A stretch of DNA of 64,000 nucleotides. Source: Solenopsis invicta (lineage: Eukaryota > Arthropoda > Insecta > Hymenoptera > Formicidae). The DNA is taken from positions 1,838,501 to 1,902,500 of the forward strand of contig NC_052678.1 of NCBI RefSeq assembly GCF_016802725.1. Direction: 5' to 3'. Below the pieces are notes generated by a model. The model was given only the letters and a program-made list of their open reading frames with translations, searched no databases and had not been told where the DNA came from. Made by a program: the position numbers and the translations under genes. This document shows positions 47,029 through 60,112 of this stretch, piece after piece (positions within the stretch are counted from its first letter, which is position 1; every line of letters begins with the position of its first letter).

Positions 47029-50000
47029 ATGGAATCCATAAAGCTGGAAGACGGCGCCGCGGCCGCGGCGGGCATACGTGAGTGCACGCCGCAACACATG
47101 TAGTCTTCATTTTCACGTGTCGCGTCAGCCGGAGAGATTTATAGCCGCGCGCGAATGGAAATGTCAGCCGCGAGACACTTTATATACCATAAAATTACAT
47201 TGGACACGATTTGTACGGATTGTACAATACACGCAGCGTGTGATTGCAAATCAAAGCGTTATCAGTCGAGGACTGTAATAAGTCAAGTGACATATTAATT
47301 AAATTATAAGAGAAAACTGAACAGGAATATGTATTATCGCGCGAGCAAATATGCACCTCGTTCCAAGTCGCTCAGAAATTGCTTTCTCCTATAATGATAC
47401 TAATCAGCGTCGCGCGCGTATTTATCGGCGCCATTGGGGTCCGATTAAATCGCGCTTTATTACTCGCTCGTAAATTTATTGCGGTTCTCATTTTAAATTT
47501 CAAATTCCTTATTTTATCACACTTTTTCACACGTCCACTGCACGCGTCTGTCGATTGAGTTCGGGTGGCACGATAGCGCTCTTTTACACGTAAATTTCTT
47601 TGCGGCACATTCAGGCATAGCATGGAGCTTTCGATTCCCATCTATGGGTACTCTGCAGAACCTAGGTACCAACAGCCGACGGCGCAAACGGAATGGCCTC
47701 GCTTCGTCGGACTCGTGTAAGGATCTTCGGCAGAAGAGACACACGATACACCTGCAGCCGGAAGTGATCATTCAGAAGGAGCCGTGCCTGATCGTCACTC
47801 CGCCGTCACCTGAGGATCTCGTAGAAGATAACTCGAGGTTTGTGTAAAATGTTAATAATTATATACAAGGTGTTCCCAAAATTTGCGAAGCAGATTACTA
47901 AAGCAAGAAAGTTCTCGTGAAATTAAATAAAATGATTGTTTATAAATTTTTATTTCAAGCAGTATTTTTTGAGATGTAAGGGCTTAAAGCTAGTCAATCA
48001 GAGATTACGTTTAAACGCTCAGCTGTCATATGGCTATTAATACGTACTACCGCCGTTATCTACATAAGATTATCTAGATGATCATCTGTGTATTTTTCAA
48101 ATGATCTAAGATAATGTGAATAACAACAAGAATAAAGTGTTGTTTTTAGCCTCAATCTCCAATTTGCCATTTATTTTAACATGAGAATTTTTTAAAGTGA
48201 TAATAATTACAGAGTTGCGTTCTGAAGTTCATTACCAGTACTAAAAATCTATAGCATACATGATGTAAACTGTAGTACTCCCAATATATATTGAAATTGC
48301 ACAGATCAGTAGTAGTGCAATATAAGAATTTCTCTATAACTATAAATTCGAAAATTTTTACGAGAAATTCTGTTACTCATTATAAGTCTTTCTATTTTTT
48401 AACTTTAATTTTTATTTGCGTATAGTTTCAAATCCAAAGAATACTTTTTTATCAGATTAAGTTATTTGAAAATCTTTTGTTTTTAAAAATAAAGATTTAG
48501 AAATAAAATATGGATATATATATATATACTTTCATGTCCTAAAAACTGATTTGCTCAATAATAACAGAGTATTGTTTAAAAATCATCTAGATAAAACTAT
48601 TTATAATTTTATCTTTTATCTAGATAAACTAGAATTAAATCATCTTTATCTTATCTAAAATACATTTACATGTAATTTGTCTTAACTTTGTCTAAGTAAT
48701 TTTAAGTTATCTAAGCACAATGCTGACTTCCGCTTATCTGACTCACGGATCTGTAACTGTCTAAATGTAGTTTGTGATTAGTCAGTACTTTAAACCCGTC
48801 TATCTTAAAAACTACTGTTTGAAAAATAAAAATTTATATAAAGTAAGACAACTACTTTACTTAATTCTTCAAGATTTTTCTTACTACAATATTTTAATTT
48901 GCAAATTTCGAGACACCCTATATAGAACCATGTACCTTGAAAGTATAAAATAGCAGAGATATCAAAGAGATGACGCGATCAACATCAAAAAAACAAAAAA
49001 AACTGTGGCACCTTGGTAAAAGTTTCCGATATAGAAAACGATAGAAAACGATGCACATTTGTGAATTCACGAACGAAATTTCATATTCAAACGATAGAAT
49101 TATTTTATATCAGAAACTTTTTGGGCACCAGGGTACATTTTAATTTTTCAAAGTTCATATTATTTCACAAAAAAAATGATTTTGCTAAAAAAATCTAAAT
49201 TTAGCTGGCTACAGATTTGAAAATAACTTTGATACTATAAAAATAATTATATAAAATGCTTAAAATGATTCTTATTGTTAGATCTGCAGCATTACTCATC
49301 GTACTTGCATTTCCTTTATAATTTATTTCATGCTCCAACAAAATTTTCGGATCTATATCTAGCCAAATTTGTAGATATTTCAGTAAAATTTTTTTCGTGC
49401 ACATTCGGAACTTTGCAATGTTTTTTTTTTTATCTATTTGGAGCGCCGTGTAAAAGGATTAAGGAATTAAAAACGTGGTGAATGCGGGACGAAAGCTGTG
49501 GGAATGAGAAACATGAATAAATGAAGGTGAATAAGGGATTAGGTACCGCGCGAGGGACACGGCTTTTCACTAAAGTCGAAGACTCAAAGTTATAGCTTAT
49601 GAATTAGCCTCCTTTGAGTACATCGAGATACCAGTACAGGAATATAATGCGCCTGGCGACTCTCGAACCGGTTTCTCTCGATCTCTACCTTCAGAATGAC
49701 GCACCCCGTTCCCCGTTTACGACCACCGGCTAACAAATGCGGGAATTCTGTAACAGGAAAATAAAACCCGGGAAACTATAACCCGAGTCACCTGTCATCG
49801 AGAAAGGTGTCCCGAGTACCACCGAGCATTCGTAACCCATCCGAGAGAAAAATACATGCGTCACTCCAAACGTTACGAGATGATTGACAGATCAAAGAAA
49901 CCTATCAATCACGCTCAAAACGTTTTCCCGTGATTAATCACGTCAATTCGACGCACTGCAGAAGTGCAACCCCGTTTGTCGCGTAAAAACTTGAAACGAT

Positions 50001-53000
50001 ATTGTTCGCGAGACAGACGTGCGGAGATAGAATTTCCCCTCGGGCGGCTTTTTCGAGATAAATCCCGGTGCAAATGCGCAACGGTCAGCAGCAGTGGCAA
50101 CAATTCTGGCAAATGTTGCATTTGTATGCGAGACTTCTTTGTGGCGCTGACATTGCTAGCCCGCAGAGAGATAAACGATTTTGCAGCCGCTCTTCTTCGA
50201 ACCGTGATTTTCATGCAAGGTTGCGTCTCTGTTTCTCTTATTTTATGCTTCCCTTAAATTCTCGTAAGTTACGCTTGTTTGTCGAATTATCATACGAGAC
50301 CTGGTTGATCTTATAATTTGTTTACATTTTACTTGTACACATATACATATGTTTTATTTATACCTTATTTGTATGTTATCACACATTGCCTGTCTAACAA
50401 TGTAATAATACCAAAATTTATAATTATACAAGAAAAAACGGTTTTACTGAAATATTTAAAAATTTAAGTGAACAGATCCAAGAAAATGATTTTGCTGAAT
50501 CTTTAAAATAACTACATAGGACGTTTACACATACACACGACAAATAATTAATAAACTAAAAATGTCAACATTTTTAAATGGTTTAATAAAATTATTTTTA
50601 GATTTATATCTGTAACTAAACTTATAGATTCAGTAAAGTTATTCTTTCCATGTAATTTATTCGATATAAAATTGAAAGATTTACAATACTACAAAAACAA
50701 ACAAATCTAAAAAGTTAAATTTTCAGGAAACAATAACATCGTCTGTTCAAATTGTTCATTATGTAAATGTGACAATTTTTTTTAAAATTATTTATTTAAA
50801 TTAAATTATTGAACCAAACTCGAAATTTCTTTTTGCTGTTAACTTGAAGTTAACTGTATTCAATTTTCAATGCGGTATATCAATCAATTTGTTTATAGCT
50901 GTTTATTACAGTCGACTTTTGGTATTCACAGCGATTTTGTTTTTACACCCTATGTCGACTGAAACGCTTTTCATAAAAGTGGTAATTTGAGTTTTGGAAT
51001 CAAAGAAAAGTTACTAAAAAGGAAGCCAAATCTGACGAATACGATGCTTGTGGAATGATATTTGTTAAATTGTAAATCAAAAAGTTGCATATCGACGTGT
51101 CAGATGATTACAAATCCATGAACTGTTTTCACAAATCAGACCGTTTTTTTGCAAACACTTCAGAACTTAAGTAGTATTTCTTATTGGCTGTTTGACTATT
51201 TTTTTTCAATTTTAATTGAACCGCTTTGTTTAAATAATTATGAATACTTTTCAAACAAAAAAGGTATATAGGTACAAGAACAGATTTTAGTATTCAATTA
51301 ATATTTTAAAAACTCTATTTTTAAAAAAATTAAAAACTTTTGAACATGTTAATTCTTGCAGATATTTTATATTTACTATCTGTTTATATTTTTTGTTTGA
51401 TTCTTGCCGGATTAAAATTGTTCACGATATGACGCTACTAATGATTTATAATGATTATATTTAAAATTTAATCAAAATATATCTAATATAGTGTACTGTT
51501 TTGTTGAGTTGAAGATATTAGTATTTCAATAATAATTAGATTATTATTAATAAATAAAAGGTAAAATACTTGATCTTCAAATTATAGGAAGTTATTAATT
51601 TTTATATTATTTATTGCGCTGCGATTAGTAAAAGTGCACAATTACATTTTCAATTCGATTAATTGTCCGCAGCTATAGCTGCTCCTACTTCTATTCTGGC
51701 ACTGGTATAATATTCTTCTACATTAGTCATAGTTGGTGTTTAATAATTCGATTTAATAAATTTTTATTAGGAAGGGGGATTAATTTATAACTTTATTTTT
51801 ATCAGTATTGAACACCAATCCTCAATTATAGAGAAAAAAATTGGAATAAAAACAGCCTGAATGAGAAATTACACTTTAAAGTCATTCCTTGTACGAGAGA
51901 GCGAGTACTATATCGGCCCATCTCGGTACATCTCGATGATGCCGCTTATCGAACGTTTCCGGATGACGCAAGCGCACCTTGGTCGTCGACCCCCTTCGTA
52001 TACGCAGCCCCTTGCCCGAGGAGATCAATAACCCCCGTATCGACGGACTAACCCGGTTGGAAACGATAAAAGCAATGCATTTTTACTTTGTCTTGCGTCT
52101 TTCGATATGGGAGGATTAAGTAACGTGAGGAGCATCCATCGTCGACACGCGTGTACTTCGATATCCGTCGTCTGTCAAAGCTACTCGCTTTGACAGGCGA
52201 GAAGAAGGGTCGGGGTGAGTTGAAACGGGTGGAAACGCGAACGAGGGCGATAACATCGCAGTAGTGTATCATCGAGGGTTCAAAGACACACAGCAGTCGC
52301 GATTGCCGTCACTGGATAAAAGGCAAAATTTAATGTTTTTTTGTTTATTTATTCTTATGGGGGAGAATTAAAAAATGTTAAATCAATTAAACCGAATAAT
52401 TAAATCATGCAATATTATACGCCACGCGGAGGACAAGTAATTGCGCATTTGAATCGTCCACGATGACGATTTAATGAAGTTAACAGATCGTTATGTCGAG
52501 CCACCTCTCACACCAGCGAGCAGCAACGTTATTTTCTACGCGCTCGTTATCCGCAATAGCGGCGCGGCCGGCGCGGCGCGGCGTGGCCCTTCATCGCGCG
52601 AGACCATCAGCTCCGTCGGATTTAACTCGCGGCTTTTAATCGCGCCGGCAGCGCACACGACGGACAAAGGAGTCGCCGGGAAGAAAATATTTTCCTTGGC
52701 ACACGCAACCAAAATCTTTCCTCTCTCTCTCTCTCTCTCTCTTTCTCTCCCGTCTTTCCTTTACGCGATCTATTAATACCGCGCTTGATGGTACCCCCGC
52801 GATACCCCGTGAAAATACGATCCTGCTTGAATCGCTGGTCAGTGGGGTGCGTGCATGCGTGCGCGCGCGCACTCTCTCTGAACTCGGGAGTCGCGGTCAA
52901 ACTCTATCCGCTCGTCCGGAGAGCCGCACGGAGCTCTCCTTCTGGGCGAAGGGAACCGGGGATCTGTGAGAAAGAAAGAGAGAGGGAGAGCCTCGCCGGA

Positions 53001-56000
53001 GGTAGGGCACAAAGCGCAGAGATGTGAGCGACTGAAAGTCTCGTTCTGATCGCCAGGACGCCGGAGGAAGATCGCGACGCGAGGGTGGGTCGCCGCATAC
53101 ATCCTCCAAGCGAGCAGGAGTCACCCCCGACGAAGGCACGCGAGAACAGTGACAACTTGTCCCCACCGATGGTGAGTACCCAATCATATATAGTTGTTTA
53201 TCGTTGAGGATTGAGTTTCGTTCACCACTTAAAGAAATTGATGTTGGATTAATTGAATTCACTGAGTACCCGTCTTCGTATAATCATAAATATTTAAATA
53301 CACGGATCGATTTGGCTAAACCTAATTAATTCAACATCGTATATCGAATGTCGTGTTCAATATCTGTCCTTCATCGATACATTTGATACCCAGAGTTGAT
53401 CTATCTTTAGCGAAAATATCAACGTTATCATTCACGAATATCAGTTTTCAATTAATCTCGAAGTCACGTGTGTCTTGCAAGGTAAATGAAATTAAATGAA
53501 AAATGTCAGGTCTTTATTTCTTTGTTTTTCTTTGAAACTTGAAGTCCCTCGTGAAGAACCTACTATTTTCAAACGTTTATAAAACTCGAAAACTGGTCCC
53601 CGACCAGACGTATTTATCCATGAAAACTTTGGATTGATAAAAAAGAATTTCTGCTGCCTATCCAGAATATTTTGCTGCCACATCGCGTCTCTCACATAAT
53701 CCGCACGATCGATCAAACACGTAATTATAGGTTTAAGTTAATGAAGCAGCAACGCTGGCTTCTTGTCGCGCAATATGTAGGAAGCAATTAAATAGAACGA
53801 TACACTCAAGTACAAGCAATGATGGGTTGCGTGATAGCCGGGCTACTTGACGCGTCGATGACGAGTCGCAGACGATCAACAGCAATATGACGGGGAACTC
53901 AAGGCTGCTCTTGTTAAGCCAATCTTCGCTGGAACCGCAGACTCCAGTCTCTTTCCAGCATTGATTGCTACAATTATCTTACGCGGAACATTCGCGCGAT
54001 ATACCATTCGCTATCTCTCTTCTCTCATTCCAAGTAATTAATCAACGATACGAAACTGTGCCGGCATAATAAATTCAAATCGCTCACGATAATAATGATT
54101 CATCATTTACATAAAAGTTCATTGACGGAGTCAAGTTTTCGATCAATATTAATTGAGCACTTTTTTACTTGTCAGTTTAACAATTGTGTATGCAATATCT
54201 CAATTCATCTCTTGGGACCGGTTTCACCAACGCCATTAACTTAATCGGCTGATTTTTCTATTCGAATTGATCAATCGCATTTGTCATCAAGTAGAATTGA
54301 CCAAAAATAACCAATCACGGTTGACACTTAAGCATCGATCGAAGTTAAGGGCGTTGGTGACCGGCCCTTGACATGTATGTTTAAAATGAAATATATAGTA
54401 TACTAGCAAGCGTAAAAATCTTTGAAATCAATTCAATCAGAAGCGAAATCCCGGTAATATTAAAAATCTGTTTTTAATGGTTTCAAAGGAGCCACCTGAG
54501 GAGTCTACTCGCAAACTGTTGGAAAGAGAATTGCGCCTTCTCGATCCTCGGGATCTACGATCGCATGCCTGGTACCATGGCAGTACGTTGCGCGGTGGAC
54601 GGAAAGGTGCGGAGACGGAAGTGCCGAATGATGGGGACTTTTTGGTGCGTGATTGCGCCTCCCAACCCGGCAACTACGTTCTAACCGTAAGATGGAAAGG
54701 TCAACCGTTACATTTCGTCATCAATCGAGTAAGTTGTCATGATCAAGTTGAAAAAAATTGCTTTAAATGTCCTAATTGTAATAACTGAATCAAATTGTGA
54801 AGTGAAACATCGTAGATTACAGCACAGACGCTTGCAGCAACGTTGCAAAGATTTTTTGCAATATTATTTTAGTAACATTGCAACGTTTTAAAAAATTTTT
54901 ATAAAAAATAATGTCTTATGCTTTACTCGCGAACAATACGCGTCAGATAGACGCAGCGAAGTTCTATTTCTTATAATTAAAACAAATGACACAGGATAGA
55001 ATAAAAAGCACGACATTATGAAAATTTTTCACTCGTTTTAATAAAATAATTCTTTGAATCAGCGAGTCCTTAAAATTAAGTTCGAAGACAAAAATAAATA
55101 AAATGTATTTTGTGAGATACATATATTTTATGACAGTAAAATTATTTGTCTTTCTGTGTAAAAATTAATCCATATATTATTCTTGAGAATTATATGTATG
55201 TTAAAATGTGTTAATATGTTAATATGTGTATAATGGCATTTAAAATGTTATCAGAGACATCAAAATATTATATGCTGATATTGTTACTATATTGTATTGC
55301 AATATTTCTAAGGACGGACATTTTATTATCATTACGTCAATGTTGCAACATATTTCTACAATGTTACTGTAATTTTTCTGTACTATATGGATTCTTGTAT
55401 ATAGAAATAATTTAGATTTCTTGACTATTGTCACAGTATATCTAAAATGTTAAAATAAATAAAATCAGTTTAATTTTATAAACATTTAAAAATAATTTTT
55501 TTGTTATAGGTCGTAATTCAACCTGACACGGTTTACGAAAGGGCCCAGTATCAATTCGAAGACGAGGCCTTTGACACGGTCGCCGACCTGATAACCTTCT
55601 ATGTTGGTAGTGGTCGACCGATTAGCCAGGCCAGCGGAGCTCGAATCATTACTCCAAAGCCCAGATCAGTGCCATTGACATGCGTCGCAGGGCCCACGAG
55701 TAATCAACATTGCTCTAGTCCTTCCTCCACCTCTCTATCGACTGGTTCGCCACCTCGTCTACCAAGGAAGCAACAGCGCAGCCACTCTCTGACAGCTCAG
55801 CATCATGTACCAGACCAACACGTTGCTCGGGACAACAATCAACAAACGGGACCACAGTTACTAGTCCATTCCAGCACTTTACCGCGTGTACCGCCAATTC
55901 AGAATCAGCCGCCTTCTTGTTCTCTCTCGTTGGGTCGCCAAAAGATCACCCGAGTGATATCAGATCCAGCGCTACAGCAACAACAGCAACAGCCATCAAG

Positions 56001-57647
56001 TTTGAATCTTCAGAACGCTCTAAGCACGGCACCACCCAAGCCTCCCAGAGTTCCCTACGTTCCAAATCATCAGCCTCATCACCATCACCATCATCATCAC
56101 CACCATCATCATCATCAGAGCTATCAGGCCTCCGGCAGTGACAGCGGAAACGGATCAGGCGACAGTGAATTCGAGACCAATAATTCTGGCGGTGCCAGCA
56201 ATCCCTCTGCACCAATCAAGGGCGTGGTGATACGCAGCCATTATAACACCAGTAACGACGGTATCAACGGCAACAACAACAGCGAATATGAATTATCGGC
56301 AGAGGAACAGTTGGTGGTGGCCGCACCGTCTCTAGAGATCACAACAATGCTCGACATCGAAGGTTTTACGACACTGCTATTGCCAGCCGGCGAACATAGA
56401 CCTCTGGACCCAACAGCCCTGAGAGGAGTCTCGGGAATGTTATTGGATTCAGCACCAAGGGTGCTCGCCTCTCATCTCACGAGGCTCGATCTCGAAGTGG
56501 CGCTTCAACCGGGACCGGGAAACAGAAGCGGATTAAGTGGTATTGAACTAGCGACTCTTCCCCACGGTAGACAAGCTAGGATGGACCTAATAGAAAGATC
56601 CGAATGTCTGAAACTATTGGTGGCGGTCACCGTGCTGGCTGGCGCTACAGCTATAGGTAAGCTCGGAGACTTATCAATACTTTTTTACTTAGTTTTAATA
56701 AAAAATGTACTCAAATTTCTATAAGACAACTCATTAGAACAACACTTAATTTTTAATGACAAATTTTCTTTTTGATGACGATTGTTAATATCGCAGAGAG
56801 AGCGGGTACTATCAGCAAGTGGATCAAAGTGGCAATCGACACTAAAACTGCGCTCGGTAATCTTTACGGTTTTTGCGGCGTAATGCTCGGCCTATGCTTA
56901 CCGCAAATTCAGAGACTGGCCAATACGTGGCACTTATTACGACAAAAACACACAGACGAAGCTTTTAGCTTCGAAGCGAAACTGAGGCCTACTCTACGCG
57001 CTATGAACGAATGCACCAATCCGCAGGCGCCTAATACAACGTTACCACATTTGTTACCAATCGCGCTACTTGGAGAACGAGGTCCTGAAGACGTTTTAGG
57101 TATCTACATAAAAAAAATAATATTCACATATTAGATAATCGATGAATAAACAAAAATCTTTCTTATAATTATACAAAACGTAAATATCTATTTCCGTTAA
57201 GGTTTTTTTTATTGTTGTTTTATAATTACTTATTCTCTCTTTTTTCTCTTTCTTTCTCTCTCACGCTCTTTCAATATGTACTAAATTATTTCCACTTCTT
57301 TAACGAAATTTATAGGTACTGTAGCACCCTTTGGGCTCACGGCGGCGGTTCTTTCACCATGGGAGAATTCGGCATCCGATTGCGGTCTATCGATAGTCTG
57401 GTCGCATCTTGAAACGGCTCGTAAGCTGGCCGATAGTCTGCCGCTTTTTCGCAGGAATGCGGAAATCGTTCTGGAGGGTTGCAGGAGCGACGAATTGTTA
57501 TCGGACGCGTTTCGCACCGAATTTCACATAAAATTCTTGTGGGGCAGCCGCGGTGCCACTGTTGCTCCGGAAGAACGTCACTTGAAGTTCATCCAAGTCT
57601 TGGATGCGATGTACGACAAGTGTGTGGCGAGCGAAGTGGCCGTTTAA
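47029..57647 (+). CDS. BCAR3: BCAR3/NSP-family SH2 adaptor protein
   Basis: Seven exons join in frame: 47029-47077, 47615-47837, 53057-53171, 54489-54728, 55510-56656, 56797-57099 and 57316-57647 (stop TAA), 803 codons including the stop; human BCAR3 is of similar size. N-terminal low-complexity region with MGTLQNLGTNSRRR. The SH2 domain covers about residues 155-255: SHAWYHG at its start, phosphotyrosine-binding Arg in GDFLVRD, then YQFEDEAFDTV and GSGRPISQASGARIITP, closely matching BCAR3/SH2D3. The linker has Gln6 and His14 runs. From about residue 470 to the end lies the Cdc25-like domain (EGFTTLLLPAGEHRPLDP, LIERSECLKLLVAVTVL, KWIKVAIDTKTALGNLYGF, LKFIQVLDAMYD). In this family that domain is catalytically inactive and binds Cas scaffolds, coupling receptor signalling to adhesion and migration. 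The exon 2 acceptor is the least certain: alternatives inside it exist at 47659 and 47666. Confidence 0.93.
47866..48921. mobile_element. MITE with CAAGGTGTTCCC ends in a BCAR3 intron
   Basis: The left end CAAGGTGTTCCCAAAATTTGC and, reversed, the right end TAGGGTGTCTCGAAATTTGC are TIRs. Similarity continues inward for about 130 bases (ATAAATTTTTATTT, AGTA-TTTTT-AGAT). TA flanks are present. The interior holds TCTAGATAA words near 48590-48640. The ends resemble those of the 5.5-kb fold-back at 17532. Confidence 0.6.
49003..49136. repeat. Short inverted repeat
   Basis: GGCACCTTGGTAAAAGTTTC (from 49007) followed by GATATA, and the reverse of GATATA then CAGAAACTTTTTGGGCACCA (ending about 49130), pair across a 60-bp spacer. 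Possibly a tiny MITE. Confidence 0.45.
49137..52400. other. BCAR3 intron, no element resolved
   Basis: A more balanced patch at 49520-50260 with open frames on both strands but no recognisable product. 50300-51880 is very AT-rich. 51890-52310 is again CpG-richer. None shows a splice-consistent exon of BCAR3. Confidence 0.35.
52470..53056 (+). promoter_or_regulatory. BCAR3: Possible internal alternative promoter/5' UTR of BCAR3
   Basis: A strongly CpG-rich segment (for example GCGGCGCGGCCGGCGCGGCG at 52559-52578), a (CT)n at 52720-52746 and an (AG)-rich leader run directly into the exon at 53057. In the exon's frame a TGA at 53025-53027 closes the reading, and no ATG occurs until 53169. A transcript starting here would therefore give a protein beginning MEPPEESTRKLLERE, just before the SH2 domain. 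This is an inference from composition. Confidence 0.35.
54214..54367. mobile_element. Small MITE with GGGACCGGT-CACCAACGCC ends
   Basis: The left end GGGACCGGTTTCACCAACGC and the right end, reversed, GGGCCGGTCACCAACGCCC share about 30 bp of inverted similarity, with TT-adjacent flanks. It lies 122 bp upstream of the exon that starts the SH2 domain of BCAR3. Confidence 0.65.
56079..56123 (+). repeat. BCAR3: CAY/His-codon repeat in BCAR3 exon 5
   Basis: Mixed CAT and CAC codons encode 14 consecutive His in the linker between the SH2 and Cdc25-like domains. The mix of codons suggests the run is not a fresh microsatellite slip. Confidence 0.9.
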
Positions 57648-59829
57648 AACACGACCAAAGGATCTCAAAGATCTGAATGGGGAGAGTCTGAAGATACATG
57701 TCTCTCTATGTGGGAGCTCATCTCTTCCCCAAAATACTTGGTGATTATCATCATGGACTCTTTTAAATTTTTATAGTTACAAATGCGTCAGCTAACACGA
57801 TAACGAGAAATTAAAACTTACCGCGCGTTTATAAAATAACATCATCTTATTATCACTGTAATCTCGAATTGTAGAGCGTATCCCCGAAATACCGAATGTT
57901 CTTCCATCTAAATCCAATGCTTATTCCGAGTCGTGTAAGCAACAGTGCACCCAAAGAATCGATCGAGAGGCTCGAGTAAAGCCTACCTGTATCGTCAACT
58001 GTACTTAACTTTAATTAACAATGTAATTCTATAATGTTATAAGTGTTGTTCATATTTGTTTATACTTAATATATAGATTAAACAAATATTGCCCGTGACT
58101 TTATTTCGATCACAATTTTCATTAAGGTTCTCGAGGCAATAGATTTATAAAATATTACATATATTTGTAAATATTCAAGGATTTATTACTTTAAATTTTA
58201 ATTAAATAAAAATTAATAATTAATAATTTACACCTTTCTGAAATTTGATGCGCGATGAGTTGTAAGTATTTTGTAATTACGTATTAATTTTTTAAATATA
58301 AGTATAAAATTCCAATCATTCCAACATCGAATATTTTAAAAAATAATTTTTTTACTTTAACTTTTATTTTATTCAAAAGAAATCTTTACTGAAGCAGTCA
58401 GTTACTGCTAAAGCAGGCAGTTTCTGAAAAGCATATATATACTTTTCTAACGTTTCACAAATAAAAATTTTTTTTTTTTTTAATTATTCAAATAAATGAT
58501 TTAGTCCACAAGTAATAGAATATATAACATAAAAAATTTCAATTATTTTAATAGAATGAATATCTTGAAAAATGAAAGATACAAAAAAACGATTCAAACA
58601 AAAGTTGTATGATCTGGGAAAAAATACAAATAATGATAAAAACAAATTTTTTTTAAATTGATTTTTTAAAAGCTTATAAAAGTCACTTTTTTGATGGAAT
58701 TATATAAATCATATTTAACAGAGAACTTTGATCCCTATGGAAACACAATATACTTAACAACTTAACAATCAAAATGCCTAATCAGTTATAACTAGATCTT
58801 ACTCTAATTAGCTGTAATTAGTGCTGATATTTATTGTACGGTTTTATATACCTTTTCTAAAAGTATATAAATTTTATCATTTTTTTACGTAATATAATTT
58901 CTCTAATTTTGTTGCATTTATATAAAAATATCAAGCCAATATTCATAATTTGTTCTTATATTTAAGATTATCTTAAGTTTAAGATAATCTTAAAACATCA
59001 TGAATCAATTACAGAGCCATATTAGTGTCTTAAGGCTACTTAAAATGGTCTTGAACCTGTTTCAATCCTAGTTTGCTTGCTACCTATTTTTAGTTACCTT
59101 TCTCATCACATCGAAGTCTGTGGAATCCTGTAATTTTGTCATGCTATCTCTAAACCGAAAGCATATTTTTTTTAGCATGTGTAAAATTGATACGAGTAAG
59201 ACAAAGACAAATAAACATAAATCAAATATAAAAATAATTTATTTGCAAGTAATTGTTCATACAAATTTTATTGCAAAAATTCGCATAAAATAACTTTGAA
59301 TTAAAAAGTTCGAATTTTAAAATTTAAACTTCAAGCAAAAAAACATGGAGTTTTTAATTAATCCTTTATGGACTAACAAAATTTAACTAAAAAAATAATA
59401 CAATATGAGTCACTTTAAAAAATTTAATTATTTGATGTATTAAAAATTGACAATTTTGAAAAATCAACAAATTATAATTTTACAACTAAAGTAAAATTTT
59501 ATTATTTAAACAATATAAGATGATAGATAAAGAGTTGTAATAAATAAATATCATTGCGTATATATAATTAAATTACATTATTAAAACGCACATTGTATAA
59601 CAGAATTTATTCGCTCGAAGCGCAAGTAGCACATAATTTTGATGTGTAAATCGAATACATCGATCGCTGACAGCGCATACACATACCTATATTCTGTTTT
59701 ACGATTCGCAGAATGGGCGTAAAACAAACATCTTTTCTTGCTACCTAGTTTGTTTGTTCAGACTGCCTTGATCTCTGTTCAGACTTGCCAATAAAAATTT
59801 TACTAAAGTATTGCACATGAACTTACTAC
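57648..59829 (+). other. 3' flank of BCAR3
   Basis: Likely 3' UTR to about 58210, where an AATAAA occurs at 58205-58210. The following DNA is AT-rich intergenic. A hairpin of the word TTTAAGATTATCTTAA and its reverse complement lies at 58960-58995. No gene. Confidence 0.45.
58205..58210 (+). terminator. BCAR3: Candidate polyadenylation signal of BCAR3
   Basis: AATAAA about 560 bp after the stop codon. Other AT-rich variants occur nearby, so use is uncertain. Confidence 0.3.
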
Positions 59830-60090
59830 CCAGCAAACAAAAATAAATTCAAATAAATTAAAATTTACAATTTATTTTAATTTTATCCAAGCGTTTTAGA
59901 GTCTCCGAATATTTTTGGATTCAAATAGACTCAAATGGATCAAAATATCAAACGCACTATTTTGAATTCGAATTGGTTTATTTTATATTATTTTTGGATT
60001 CAAATGGATTCGAAGAATCTGAAGTGCGAATTCAAAAATATCAAAATGAATTAATTTCACTTTATTTTAATTCATTTTTTTGTTTGCTGG
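59830..60090. mobile_element. MITE with CCAGCAAACAAAAA ends
   Basis: CCAGCAAACAAAAATAAATT at 59830 and, reversed, CCAGCAAACAAAAAAATGAA at 60090 are inverted ends. The interior is made of repeated TCAAATGGAT, GATTCAAAT and GAATTC words in both orientations. No coding region. Confidence 0.6.
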
Positions 60091-60112
60091 ATATATTGTA
60101 TCAATACTATAA

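Noticed and set aside
55917..56215. Ser-rich + frame and Asp-rich - frame
   Set aside because: Alternate frames of BCAR3 exon 5 over its repeat-coded linker.
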